In this document: in pieces, positions 36,281 through 45,879 of the stretch
How the letters are laid out: every line of letters begins with the position of its first letter
Numbering within the stretch: the first letter of the stretch is position 1
Origin: a bacterium
GTDB lineage: Bacteria; Cyanobacteriota; Vampirovibrionia; Obscuribacterales; Obscuribacteraceae
DNA: 64,000 nucleotides
Direction of reading: 5' to 3'
Assembly (NCBI GenBank): GCA_016124935.1
Contig: WGMS01000001.1
Span: 248,001-312,000, forward strand
Translations under genes and position numbers: made by a program
The notes under the pieces: model-generated
The model's input: the letters and a program-made list of their open reading frames with translations, nothing else
What the model was told of the DNA's origin: nothing
Database searches by the model: none

Positions 36281-38149
36281 ATGTCTCAACGCTGGTCCCA
36301 ACTGGTAAATGGTATTCGAACAGTGAAAACATTAGCTGCAAACAGCAAAGAAAAAATCGATCAAAAAGGTCAAATAGTCAACAACTTCTCCATCCACGTA
36401 GCCACGGTAAACGGTTCAGGAAGCCAATCTTCGAACACGGTGCTGATGCGCTCGATCTTCCAGATGGGGATACCGGTGAGCGGTAAGAACCTCTTCCCGT
36501 CGAACATCATGGGATTGCCCACCTGGTTCACCATCCGGGTTAGCAAAGACGGATATATCGCTCGCACAAGGGATGTGGACATCCTTGTGGCCATGAATCC
36601 CCAGACCGCCATCGATGATGTCAAGTCACTGCGTCCGGGAACTCTCTGTGTAAGCCCGGTCGAACTAGCCCTGGACAAAGTCCGGGATGACGTCAAGCAC
36701 TATCAAGTGCCTTTCGGCGACCTGGCTGCCGAAGCGACCACCAATGTCAAATTGAAGAAGCTGCTCACCAACATCATCTATGTGGGAGTGCTTGCTCACC
36801 TGCTCGACATCGACAATGACGAGATCGAAAAAGCGATTCGCGCGCAGTTCGAAGGAAAAGCCAAGGCCATCGATCTCAATATCAATGCCGCCAACATCGG
36901 TCGTAAATGGGCCAGTGAGAACCTCAAAAAAGAAGACCCCTTCATTCTGAGCCCTCTCGATAAAACCAGCGGAAAGATAATTATCGACGGAAACGGTGCC
37001 TGCGCCATAGGCTGCCTCTTCGGCGGTGTCTCGGTGGTGAGCTGGTATCCGATTACCCCTTCCTCCAGCGTCTGCGAACAATTAATAGATTACCTGGAGA
37101 AATACCGAAAAGATAAAGAGACCGGCAAGAGCACCTTCGCCGTGGTGCAAGCCGAAGACGAACTGGCCGCAGTTGGAATGGCTCTGGGAGCCGGTTGGTC
37201 CGGAGCAAGATCCATGACCGCCACCTCCGGTCCCGGTATCTCTTTGATGTCGGAATTCACCGGATTCGGTTACTTCGCCGAGATTCCGACGGTGATCTTC
37301 GATATTCAAAGAGTCGGTCCCTCGACAGGCCTGCCCACAAGAACAGCCCAGGGCGATTTGATCAGCACCTATTTCCTCTCCCATGGCGACACCAAGCACC
37401 CTATCCTTCTGCCCGGTTCGGTAGAAGAATGCTACGAGTTCTCCATGAAAGCATTCGACATGGCAGAGCGTTTGCAGACGCCGGTATTCGTGCTCACCGA
37501 TCTCGATCTGGGCATGAACAACTGGATGTCGGATCCGTTCAAGTATCCTACCCAGCCCTTCGACCGAGGCAAAGTTCTCTCCGCCGAAGATCTAGAGAGA
37601 CTGGGCGGCTTCGCCAGATACAAAGATGTGGACGGTGACGCCATTCCCTACAGAACTCTGCCCGGTACTCCCCACGACAAAGCAGCCTATTTCACCCGGG
37701 GCTCCGGTCACAACGAGAACGCCGGCTACACGGAAAAACCGGATGACTATGTCCATCTCATGGACCGCCTCAAGCGCAAATGGGAATACGCCAAGAAGCT
37801 TGTTCCGCCAGGCGTTGTCGAAACCGAAAAAGACGCCAAGGTAGGAATCATCGCATTTGGTTCCACTCACTGGGCCGTGGTAGAGAGCCGCGATCAACTG
37901 AAAGAGCAAAAGATGCCGACCAGCTATCTGAGAATCCGCGCTCTGCCTTTCACCGAGAAGGTAAAAGACTTCGTCGACGCCCACGATACGGTCTATGTCG
38001 TCGAGCAGAACCGTGATGGACAGATGCTCGACCTGATCAGACTCGAGTATCCGATGCTCGCCACCAAGCTCAAGTCTATTCGTCACTACAACGGCTTACC
38101 GATAGATGCTCAGTTTATTACTGAACACATCGTTGAACAGGAGAACTAG
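36281..38149 (+). CDS. korA: 2-oxoacid:acceptor (ferredoxin) oxidoreductase, fused gamma-alpha subunit
   Basis: NGSGSQSSNTVLMRSIFQMGIPVSGKNLFPSNIMGLPTWFTIRVS, then GVSVVSWYPITPSSSVCEQLIDYL and RSMTATSGPGISLMSEFTGFGYFAEIPTVIFDIQRVGPSTGLPTRTAQGDL. ATG at 36281 preferred over TTG 36269. Confidence 0.92.
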   Translation: MSQRWSQLVNGIRTVKTLAANSKEKIDQKGQIVNNFSIHVATVNGSGSQSSNTVLMRSIFQMGIPVSGKNLFPSNIMGLPTWFTIRVSKDGYIARTRDVDILVAMNPQTAIDDVKSLRPGTLCVSPVELALDKVRDDVKHYQVPFGDLAAEATTNVKLKKLLTNIIYVGVLAHLLDIDNDEIEKAIRAQFEGKAKAIDLNINAANIGRKWASENLKKEDPFILSPLDKTSGKIIIDGNGACAIGCLFGGVSVVSWYPITPSSSVCEQLIDYLEKYRKDKETGKSTFAVVQAEDELAAVGMALGAGWSGARSMTATSGPGISLMSEFTGFGYFAEIPTVIFDIQRVGPSTGLPTRTAQGDLISTYFLSHGDTKHPILLPGSVEECYEFSMKAFDMAERLQTPVFVLTDLDLGMNNWMSDPFKYPTQPFDRGKVLSAEDLERLGGFARYKDVDGDAIPYRTLPGTPHDKAAYFTRGSGHNENAGYTEKPDDYVHLMDRLKRKWEYAKKLVPPGVVETEKDAKVGIIAFGSTHWAVVESRDQLKEQKMPTSYLRIRALPFTEKVKDFVDAHDTVYVVEQNRDGQMLDLIRLEYPMLATKLKSIRHYNGLPIDAQFITEHIVEQEN

Positions 38150-38154
38150 GATCC

Positions 38155-39216
38155 ATGGCCGAAACAACAGCACAAAAAACAGCGCCTCAAGGCAAACCGC
38201 CGGCAACCAACAAACTCGGTCTTACCTTAGCCGATTACCGGGGACTGCCTTCCACCCTCTGTGACGGCTGCGGGCATGACGCTATCACCAGCCAGATCAT
38301 CAAAGCCTTCTGGGAGCTCTCGATCGAGCCCCATGATGTGGTCAAGCTCAGCGGCATCGGTTGCTCCAGTAAGACCCCGGCTTACTTCTTGAACCGCTCC
38401 CACGGTTTCAACTCTGTCCACGGAAGAATGCCTTCAATAGCCACCGGTACAAACATGGCCAACAAGAACCTGATTCTTCTCGGGGTCAGCGGAGACGGAG
38501 ACTCGGCCAGTATCGGGCTCGGTCAGTTCGGTCACATGATCCGACGCAACCTCCCGGTGATTTATATTATCGAGAACAACGGCGTCTACGGTTTGACCAA
38601 GGGTCAATTCTCGGCCACTTCGGACCGGGGCTCCACCCTCAAGGACGGTACCGTCAACGAGCTCACCGCCATCGATCTCTGTGGTCTTGCCATCGAACTG
38701 GGTTGCGGCTTCGTGGCTCGCTCCTTTGCCGGAGACCCCAGACAACTGGTATCACTCTTGAAAGCAGCTGTCTCCCATAACGGTACAGCGATAATCGACG
38801 TGATCAGCCCCTGTGTAACCTTCAACAACCATGAAGGTTCCACCAAGAGCTACAAACACGCTAAAGAGATTGACACGCCTCTGCATGAAATCGGCTATGT
38901 GCCGTTTTACGAACAGATCACAGTGGAGTACGAAGAAGGTGACATTCGCGATGTCACCCTCCACGATGGTTCCGTATTACAGCTCAAGAAGCTCGGCAAG
39001 GACTATGACCCCACCGACCGCTTCGCCGCCGATCATGCTATTCACCAGTCCCATCGAGACAAGACCATGCTTACCGGTCTGATCTATTTCGATGAGAGTG
39101 TTCCCGACTTCACAAGGATAAAGAATCTGGTGGATGCTCCTCTCTCTAGCCTGCAAGAGAAGGATTTGAGACCTTCCAAAGAGGTCCTCGACGAGATCAT
39201 GCAATCCCTGATGTAA
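38155..39216 (+). CDS. korB: 2-oxoacid:ferredoxin oxidoreductase beta subunit
   Basis: STLCDGCGHDAITSQIIKAF, LSGIGCSSKTPAYFL, GVSGDGDSASIGLGQFGHMIRRNLPVIYIIENNGVYGLTKGQFSAT. Confidence 0.93.
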   Translation: MAETTAQKTAPQGKPPATNKLGLTLADYRGLPSTLCDGCGHDAITSQIIKAFWELSIEPHDVVKLSGIGCSSKTPAYFLNRSHGFNSVHGRMPSIATGTNMANKNLILLGVSGDGDSASIGLGQFGHMIRRNLPVIYIIENNGVYGLTKGQFSATSDRGSTLKDGTVNELTAIDLCGLAIELGCGFVARSFAGDPRQLVSLLKAAVSHNGTAIIDVISPCVTFNNHEGSTKSYKHAKEIDTPLHEIGYVPFYEQITVEYEEGDIRDVTLHDGSVLQLKKLGKDYDPTDRFAADHAIHQSHRDKTMLTGLIYFDESVPDFTRIKNLVDAPLSSLQEKDLRPSKEVLDEIMQSLM

Positions 39217-39217
39217 A

Positions 39218-40396
39218 TCAGATCCCGTAGAGCTCCCTTGAGTTCTCGAAGAGAATACGATTGCTATAGAGGCTACCTTCCTTTTCGGACAGGTAGCCTT
39301 CTTCTTCAAGACAGGCGAGAGCATGAGCCAGACCTTTCCTGCTGGAGAGGGCACCGTAGAAATATGCCTCGGGGAAGCTGTGACCATCGGTGCCGGCCAT
39401 TATCTTGCTCAAAGGAGCGACCGAAAGCGCTTCCCGATAAATCCCACTGATTGCTGGTGCTACCATAATTGGTGCCAGAGAAAGATCGAGATGAACAGAA
39501 GAAAAGACCGAGGTCAGATAGGCTGCCTCTTTGACATAGGGAAAACAGTGCAGGAGCACAAAATCCACCCCTTCATAGCGTGAGTCTTTGAAGACGGTGG
39601 TCATTTTAGTTGGATTGGCCCGATCCAAAACAAGATCGCTATCTCCGAAACCGCAATGAACCTGCACTGACAACTGCTTTTCCCGGGCGATGGCGAAAGC
39701 CTCTCCAAGAAGATAGTGGTGCATCTTGGTGCCTTCAAGACGAACTGATGACGAGCCGCCTCTATTGCGCCACTTCAAGAAATCGAGCTCATCCCGGGCT
39801 TCGGCTTCGGTCACGGTTTGCAGTTCCAGCCCGCCACGATAGGCGGCGATGGTCTTGAGGGCGCGTATCGAACTGTCCGCATCGATCCTCTCTTGAAAAC
39901 CCTCCACCACGGACTGGATGGTGCCGACTTCGCCAAGCAAGTCCTCCAGTTCGGTCTCGATTCTGAGCACCCTGTGCACCGGTCTTTTAACAACCGCGCT
40001 CAGCTCATCCAGCGAAAGCATAGTCTGCGAATCTCCACCATAGCCGTCATCTATTAGAAACCGACTTATATTAGCCCGGGTGAGCAGCCGCTCGGCAAGA
40101 CGAGCAGGTCCTATCTCGGCTCGTTTCGTAAGATAGAAGCTCTCCATCTCCTCGCAAAGAGAATCTATCCGGCATTCTTCGTCTTCTAAAACAACCTCCA
40201 GGACGTTTCTCAAGAAATCGCGATAACTGAGCGAATCTAGAAGATGTCCTTCGAGAATTCCTCTCTCCTGAGATTCAGAAAAGGCGATGCGCAATATAGA
40301 CCCGGTAACTTCACTGTCCAACGGTCTGAGAGAATGAGCATGACCGTCGACCATGGCAATATCACAAAGCGCTTCAAATCTCTCTTCAAATTTCAT
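39218..40396 (-). CDS. Amidohydrolase-family protein (FluG N-terminal-domain-like)
   Basis: MVDGHAHSLRP, VQVHCGFGDSDLVLDRANP, MAGTDGHSFPEAYFYGALSSRKGLAHAL. Confidence 0.83.
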   Translation of the reverse strand: MKFEERFEALCDIAMVDGHAHSLRPLDSEVTGSILRIAFSESQERGILEGHLLDSLSYRDFLRNVLEVVLEDEECRIDSLCEEMESFYLTKRAEIGPARLAERLLTRANISRFLIDDGYGGDSQTMLSLDELSAVVKRPVHRVLRIETELEDLLGEVGTIQSVVEGFQERIDADSSIRALKTIAAYRGGLELQTVTEAEARDELDFLKWRNRGGSSSVRLEGTKMHHYLLGEAFAIAREKQLSVQVHCGFGDSDLVLDRANPTKMTTVFKDSRYEGVDFVLLHCFPYVKEAAYLTSVFSSVHLDLSLAPIMVAPAISGIYREALSVAPLSKIMAGTDGHSFPEAYFYGALSSRKGLAHALACLEEEGYLSEKEGSLYSNRILFENSRELYGI

Positions 40397-40438
40397 GCTT
40401 TTTTCTATCTGAATCTTTTTAAAAGGGGAATTTCTCTA

Positions 40439-41794
40439 TCAGAACCGCAGACGGTGCTGGGCATATTCGAAATCGCTATCTAATGCGAAGGCGTTCACTT
40501 CGGAAGTCTTGACAGTGATGTAGACATTGGCAAGCTCCGGTCCGAGCATCTTCATCAAATAAATATCGGTCTCCAACTCGACCAGTGCCTTATCGAGACT
40601 CTGGGGCAGTCGCACCACCTGATGGCGCTCCATCGCCTCGGCAGAGAGATCGGCAGGATCCCCCGCCACCGGCAGAGGTGGCTCCATCTTCTTCATGATA
40701 CCATCCAGACCAGACGCCACCACAGCCGCCATGGCCAGGTGCGGATTGATTGTACTGTCCACACACTTGATCTCGATATTGGTAGACTCTTCCTCTTTGC
40801 CCCAGTAAACCGACGGCACTCTGACCGCCGCTTCCCTATTGTCATAGCCCCAGCAGGCATAGGCGCTGGACCAGCTCTTGGGCTTCAGGCGCCGGTAAGA
40901 ATTGACCGAAGGACAGGTAATGGAGACCAGCGCTGGCAGGTGGGAGACCAGTCCGGCGATGAAATACCTGGCGATATCGCTCAGCCCGTCTCCCTCTTTC
41001 GACCAGGTCAGGTTCTGTTTCATCTCTCTATCCCAGATTGAAAGATGGAGATGACAGCCATTGCCCGGCTGATCTTCAAAGGGCTTGGGAGCGGCTGTAA
41101 AGAAGAGTCCGGCGGCGGTGGCCAGACCCCGCAAGCTCTCCTTGACGGCAAGATAACGATCACAGGCTTCCATGGCCGAAGCATGCTTGATACTGATTTC
41201 GTGCTGCCCATGTCCCAACTCCGGATAGATCTGCTCTATTTGAATACCCTGCCTGGAAAGACATTCGTACAAATCCGTGTAAAAGGCATCGGCTCTGTCC
41301 ATGGCATCGGTGCCGAAACAGACGTTTGTGTCGAGCGGTGTGTAGCTACCATCCTGACTATATTCACCGAGCATGTATTCGGTTTCGAAAGCTGCCTGGA
41401 TAGAGAATCCCAGAGTTCTGGCATCGGCTAGCTGTCGGCGCAACAGCTCCCTGGGGCAGAGGGACCAGCCCATATGATCCAGCTGGACGAGATCGCAAAT
41501 CACCGAAGCTGAAGACCTCGTATACGGTACCAGCCTGAAAGTATCCAGATCAGGCACCAGGCGAACCTCACCGGTGGCACCGAGTCCGGTATCGGTCTGC
41601 ATCTTATCGAGCATGTTCATGGCCATCATCCCCTTTACAAGCCCGATTCCGGTCTTGCTTCGCTCGGCGAAGGTGCCTGACGAAGAGAGCTTACCCCGGA
41701 CCTGCCCACTTAGATCCGTATAGAGAAAACGAATCAGCTCTATGCCGTGATCGTTGATTTTCGCCAGCACGTCGTCTTTTATCTGATTGGCCAT
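40439..41794 (-). CDS. Glutamine-synthetase-family protein
   Basis: IRFLYTDLSGQVRGK, AAFETEYML, GHGQHEISI, GNGCHLHLSIWD, KCVDSTINPHLAMAAVVASGLDGI. ATG 41794 preferred to 41830. Confidence 0.9.
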   Translation of the reverse strand: MANQIKDDVLAKINDHGIELIRFLYTDLSGQVRGKLSSSGTFAERSKTGIGLVKGMMAMNMLDKMQTDTGLGATGEVRLVPDLDTFRLVPYTRSSASVICDLVQLDHMGWSLCPRELLRRQLADARTLGFSIQAAFETEYMLGEYSQDGSYTPLDTNVCFGTDAMDRADAFYTDLYECLSRQGIQIEQIYPELGHGQHEISIKHASAMEACDRYLAVKESLRGLATAAGLFFTAAPKPFEDQPGNGCHLHLSIWDREMKQNLTWSKEGDGLSDIARYFIAGLVSHLPALVSITCPSVNSYRRLKPKSWSSAYACWGYDNREAAVRVPSVYWGKEEESTNIEIKCVDSTINPHLAMAAVVASGLDGIMKKMEPPLPVAGDPADLSAEAMERHQVVRLPQSLDKALVELETDIYLMKMLGPELANVYITVKTSEVNAFALDSDFEYAQHRLRF

Positions 41795-42035
41795 GGATTT
41801 GATTACGGCTCCTGAATTCGTCCTGCACACTCTTGAATAAATGAGCCTATTCTAGCTCGATTTCTGAACTGATTCTGAACTGATCTGCGACCAGATCCGG
41901 CGAGCAAAATTTACCCGGTTGTCAATAAGCTCCATGATGTTATTTCCATCCGGGTCAGTGGAACAATAAGATCGTCAACAGATATTTCTCCGCAGTTTGT
42001 GCGCGGAATATTCCCTATTGAGCGTTATCAGAGTC

Positions 42036-42578
42036 ATGAGCCTCAGCCCTTCAAAGATTCTCAACTCTTACTACACAGCCACCTTTATTCTCGGTGCACT
42101 CTTCACCCTGCCCACGGCTCACTGGGTTGCGGATAAAGAGATTGGCCTGAGAGGGGCCCTCGGTCTGATTCTTTGCTGGAACGTTTTATTCATCATGCTA
42201 TTGCCTCTGGTGCTGGACTTTCTGGAGCGACGCTTAATGAAAGCACGTTTTCTACAAGTCGAAGAGATCAAAGCGACGAATCCGGAGCTAGCCCTTGCCC
42301 TGGATCAGCAATGTCAGAAGCTATCCATACCAGGTCTCAAACTGGCAGTTACCGATTGCCCATCCAAAGAAGTCTTCTCCTATGGACTGTGGGGAGCGAA
42401 CGCCCGTTTGATGGTACCTTCGGAGTTGCTCGAAGGCGACTGCAAAAGCGAAGTTCTACCCTGTATCGAAGCCGAGCTCAGCAAATTCACAAGACGCAAT
42501 CATAATGTGGTCTATCTCATATTTGCCGGATTCCAGGCAGTGATTCTTTCGCTGGTTCTAGCCACAATGATCAACTGA
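42036..42578 (+). CDS. M48-peptidase-like membrane protein lacking HExxH
   Basis: IPGLKLAVTDCPSKEVFSYGLWGANARLMVPSELLEGDCKSEVLPCIEAELSKFTRRNHNVVYL follows the M48 (HtpX) layout, with AELSK where HExxH is expected. Track start is TTG 41997; ATG 42036 preferred. Confidence 0.65.
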   Translation: MSLSPSKILNSYYTATFILGALFTLPTAHWVADKEIGLRGALGLILCWNVLFIMLLPLVLDFLERRLMKARFLQVEEIKATNPELALALDQQCQKLSIPGLKLAVTDCPSKEVFSYGLWGANARLMVPSELLEGDCKSEVLPCIEAELSKFTRRNHNVVYLIFAGFQAVILSLVLATMIN

Positions 42579-42585
42579 CCGTTTT

Positions 42586-44172
42586 CTATTCTTCAAAAGA
42601 GATAGACTCGAATATTTCGAAAGTAGCCTCGGGTCTGCGCCAGGCGTATTTATCTAGACCTGCTTTCACGGCAAGCTGCTCGAGCGTCTCGGTCAGACTC
42701 CAGCCAAATTCGGTGGCGACATGGGGCAAGAATACCGACTGTCTATCGCCCAAATGAAAGACGACACCATGAACGCCTAGCTCGATCTCGTCTATGCTCT
42801 CGACCGGTCTGAGCGGAGTGAGAACGCTTATCTCTATCTCCAGATCGTTAAGCTCGTTGGCTTTCAAAGGGGTGAATCGATAGTCTCTTGAAGCTGCTCC
42901 GATGGCGTTATCAATCACAGCCTGGTAGAGCGGTTTGACAGGACAGATATAGCCGATGCAACCCCGGAGCTGCCTCTCCTTGCTCTCTTCGAAATCAAGA
43001 GTCCGCTTGAAAAGGGTGACAAATACTCCCCGGGCTGTCTCCAGGGCGGCGGTTACTTCGATAGCGGCATCGGCATAAGCTATCTGTCGACCGCTCCGGG
43101 CAAACTCCGTGACCACTCTCCTGGCAAGATGAAGGAGGTCTTTCTTCTCCGGCTCAGAAAGTTCCGGTTCCAACACCGATCTAGATTCAGATTCAGATTC
43201 AGATTCAGCTGCCCAGGCGACTTCTCTGGCAGAGTCCGTAACCACCAGGGCAAGGTAGGACACCGAATTTCGAGAGTCTTCTTTATGCGAATCCCTGGAA
43301 GTTCCGTATTTCAAGAGACTGGTTCTGGAGCCTTCCGGCAAAATTGAGAGCAAGAGAGAACAGGGAAAGAAACCGCATATGGTGCAACCGGTTTGATCAT
43401 GGAAATTCAAAAAGCCTTCCAGGTCACTATCCTGAATGTAGGAAAATGCATCCTGATCGAGCTTTCTGACTTGTTCGGGGAAATCTTCCTCGAAGGGAAC
43501 ATAATCATATCGGGGTCCGTAATGGGTGAAGTCGGAGCTGACCACCACCAGGTCGCCTGGACGAATCTGGCTTCTCAAGATAGAACCGGCGTAGCGAATC
43601 TCGGAAGAGTTCTTGAAAGCGCCCACCACCAGTGGAATCAACCGGGCATCGGGAAAGAGATGTTTGAGGAAGGCCAGTTGCAACTCGAGAGAATGTTCTC
43701 GGTTGTGGATATCATCGGAGAAGCCGTACAAAGGATGCCTGGAGAGCTCATCCACAGTCTTTCTCTCCAGGTCCAGGTCACCAAGCGGGGTGGAAAAAGC
43801 GCTACAGTGACTGAGGGCGACCCCTTCGAAGCCGACATAGTGACTGGGTCCCAGCAGAAATATCCTCTCAGGCTCGGCATGCTGCGCGGCGAATTCATAA
43901 GCGAAAGCCGCCGTGGCTCCCGAAAACATGTAGCCGGCATGGGGGACGATCAGGGCAAGCAGATTCCCCTGGGGAGCCGGATTGTCAGGGAACGCTTCTT
44001 CCGAGGGAGATTCAGACATTTTTTTTCGGGCGGATTCTAAGAAGCCGTCCATCTGCTTTACCAGGGAGCTCGGGTCGCTCTCATACCAGGTGCCTGCGAA
44101 ACGAGCTTCTCGTCGCCCGCCGGATTCTCTCCCCTTTCTGTCTTTTCTTTCTGATCTGTTGAAGATACGCAT
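42586..44172 (-). CDS. MEMO1-AMMECR1 fusion (AmmeMemoRadiSam system proteins B and A)
   Basis: REARFAGTWYESDP...LIVPHAGYMFSGATAAFAYEF...FLLGPSHYVGFEGVAL (MEMO) fused to RGVFVTLFKRTLDFEESKERQLRGCIGYICPVKPLYQAVIDNAIGAASRDYRFTPL...ELEIEISVLTPLRPV (AMMECR1). Confidence 0.93.
   Translation of the reverse strand: MRIFNRSERKDRKGRESGGRREARFAGTWYESDPSSLVKQMDGFLESARKKMSESPSEEAFPDNPAPQGNLLALIVPHAGYMFSGATAAFAYEFAAQHAEPERIFLLGPSHYVGFEGVALSHCSAFSTPLGDLDLERKTVDELSRHPLYGFSDDIHNREHSLELQLAFLKHLFPDARLIPLVVGAFKNSSEIRYAGSILRSQIRPGDLVVVSSDFTHYGPRYDYVPFEEDFPEQVRKLDQDAFSYIQDSDLEGFLNFHDQTGCTICGFFPCSLLLSILPEGSRTSLLKYGTSRDSHKEDSRNSVSYLALVVTDSAREVAWAAESESESESRSVLEPELSEPEKKDLLHLARRVVTEFARSGRQIAYADAAIEVTAALETARGVFVTLFKRTLDFEESKERQLRGCIGYICPVKPLYQAVIDNAIGAASRDYRFTPLKANELNDLEIEISVLTPLRPVESIDEIELGVHGVVFHLGDRQSVFLPHVATEFGWSLTETLEQLAVKAGLDKYAWRRPEATFEIFESISFEE
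43183..43208. repeat. AGATTC hexanucleotide tandem repeat (4 full units plus 2 bp) inside the MEMO-AMMECR1 gene
   Basis: agattcagattcagattcagattcag, encoding a Ser/Glu linker (SESESESRS) between the two domains. Confidence 0.85.
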
Positions 44173-44189
44173 GATTAGGATTTATATTG

Positions 44190-44621
44190 CTATTTCTTCG
44201 GCGAGCCTAAAGAAGCATTAATATGCCTGGAGCTGTCTCCATGGGGATCGGCGGAAGAGACGAAATCCAGGGTCAACTTGACTTTCTCACCGGCAGAAGC
44301 AGGCAGCGCGCCAAAAGGCTGAGCCTGGACAAAGGCCGTGTTGGCCGCCTGTTCGGCCTCGGGCGAACTCGGAGAGCTTGCGGTGACTACATCCTGAGCA
44401 GTGCCATCCGATTCCAGGGTGCAGGTCACGGTGACTTTATTCTTACCATCGGGAATGTACCAGTTGTTATTCAATTTCTGAGTGAGGCCGTTGATATAAC
44501 TTTTGCACTCAGCACTTTCATAGTTGGCACCGGCGGCAAAACCGACCTGGCTCCCCCAGGCAAGAGACACTGTCAGCAAAGAGATTCCGGCAATTAACGA
44601 TCGCGTTTTTAGCATGAACAA
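44190..44621 (-). CDS. Secreted TonB/TolA C-terminal-domain-like protein
   Basis: Signal peptide, LTQKLNNNWYIPDGKNKVTVTCTLESDGTAQDVVTASSPSSPEAEQAANTAFVQAQPFGALP. Confidence 0.7.
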   Translation of the reverse strand: MFMLKTRSLIAGISLLTVSLAWGSQVGFAAGANYESAECKSYINGLTQKLNNNWYIPDGKNKVTVTCTLESDGTAQDVVTASSPSSPEAEQAANTAFVQAQPFGALPASAGEKVKLTLDFVSSADPHGDSSRHINASLGSPKK

Positions 44622-44658
44622 CTCCCTGAAGCATGATCATCGACTAGATTTCAGTTTA

Positions 44659-45879
44659 TCAAAATCTCTCCCGAAAGATTCCGAAAGAGGATGTGTATCC
44701 GTGCAGAAAGGTCGAAGAGCCGACCGGTCCTATTTCACCGTTGCAAAAGAAACCGCCTAAGGGCACCGGTCCTAAATAAGTTTTGAAGCATTCACTGTCA
44801 TGATTGGGCTGTTGATAAAGATGAACACCCCGACCAAGACAGGAGAAGAGAAGCGCCCCCCTGGGCGCAAGGGTGCCACCAGCCAGGGTCTGATCCCGAT
44901 AATCTTTTAGAAGGAGTCGCAGATCTAGAGCAGAGCTGGCCGCATCTCGGACATGAAATTGAACTGTTTTCTGATTATCCAGAATCTCGCCGACAACCAG
45001 AGCACCGGAGGTGGGTTCGATGCCAAGGATATTGCGCACCAGAAAGTCTCCTGTCCATGGCTCGCTTTTCATCTCGTCCACGACTATGCCAATGAATATG
45101 GAATCTTTGATCAGCTCCCTATCCCTTTCGCCAAGCGAGTCTATGACCTCTTTCAGCGCCATTATCGCCGGCGCGCCATCGAGTTCATAAAGAATGTTTC
45201 TTTTACATCGGGTAATCGTAAAAGAACGTCCCACCGGCTTGCAGCCCTGGGCGACTACGGTGTCGACCACGACATTGCCGGAAAAAGTCAGGCCTACTAA
45301 ACCTTCGTTGTAAAGGCGATCATTCAAAAACAAGCCGTTCTGACCGGAGCTCAAAGCACCACTGGCGAGACCACCTATCTTCACCGCATCGGGATAGGCG
45401 AAATCGAGACCCTTTACCAGCACATCGGTGCTGAAGCTAAAGGGGTCCGGAATCATAACAAAAGCGGGCTTTTTTTTCGGACTGACTCCCATAAGAGCCT
45501 GCCAGGCCTCTTGAGACTCGTCCAGATCAGGCAAATTGTCATCCACTAGATGAAAGGGTCTCAGCTCTACATCCGGCAAATAGGCCGCGGTAAAAGCTAC
45601 CGAACACTCCTGTTCAATCTCCTTTCCGCCACCAATTAATCCGCCTGCCGAACAGCCTATGAAACATCCGGGAGCAAGCAGCTTTTTCACCAGTCCCGGT
45701 ATCATCCCATAAGAATCGCGAAAATGACTGGAGACGAATCCGAGCAGAAAGTCCACCGGATTATCCCCCAGATTCTCTCTTATCTCGGTAAGACAACTGG
45801 TTACCGCATCCTCCAGGTCCAGACTAGATGCGGCGCTGTCTTCTTTGCTGCGGATTGCTGAAGCCCATTTCATCGTCAT
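44659..45879 (-). CDS. FIST N- and C-domain sensory protein
   Basis: FIGCSAGGLIGGGKEIEQECSVAFTAAYLPDVELRPFHL and GALLFSCLGRGVHLYQQPNHDSECFKTYLGPVPLGGFFCNGEIGPVG. Confidence 0.9.
   Translation of the reverse strand: MTMKWASAIRSKEDSAASSLDLEDAVTSCLTEIRENLGDNPVDFLLGFVSSHFRDSYGMIPGLVKKLLAPGCFIGCSAGGLIGGGKEIEQECSVAFTAAYLPDVELRPFHLVDDNLPDLDESQEAWQALMGVSPKKKPAFVMIPDPFSFSTDVLVKGLDFAYPDAVKIGGLASGALSSGQNGLFLNDRLYNEGLVGLTFSGNVVVDTVVAQGCKPVGRSFTITRCKRNILYELDGAPAIMALKEVIDSLGERDRELIKDSIFIGIVVDEMKSEPWTGDFLVRNILGIEPTSGALVVGEILDNQKTVQFHVRDAASSALDLRLLLKDYRDQTLAGGTLAPRGALLFSCLGRGVHLYQQPNHDSECFKTYLGPVPLGGFFCNGEIGPVGSSTFLHGYTSSFGIFRERF

Noticed and set aside
43393-44040. 215-aa plus-strand ORF opposite MEMO-AMMECR1
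   Set aside because: Shadow ORF; the minus-strand product has clear domain motifs.
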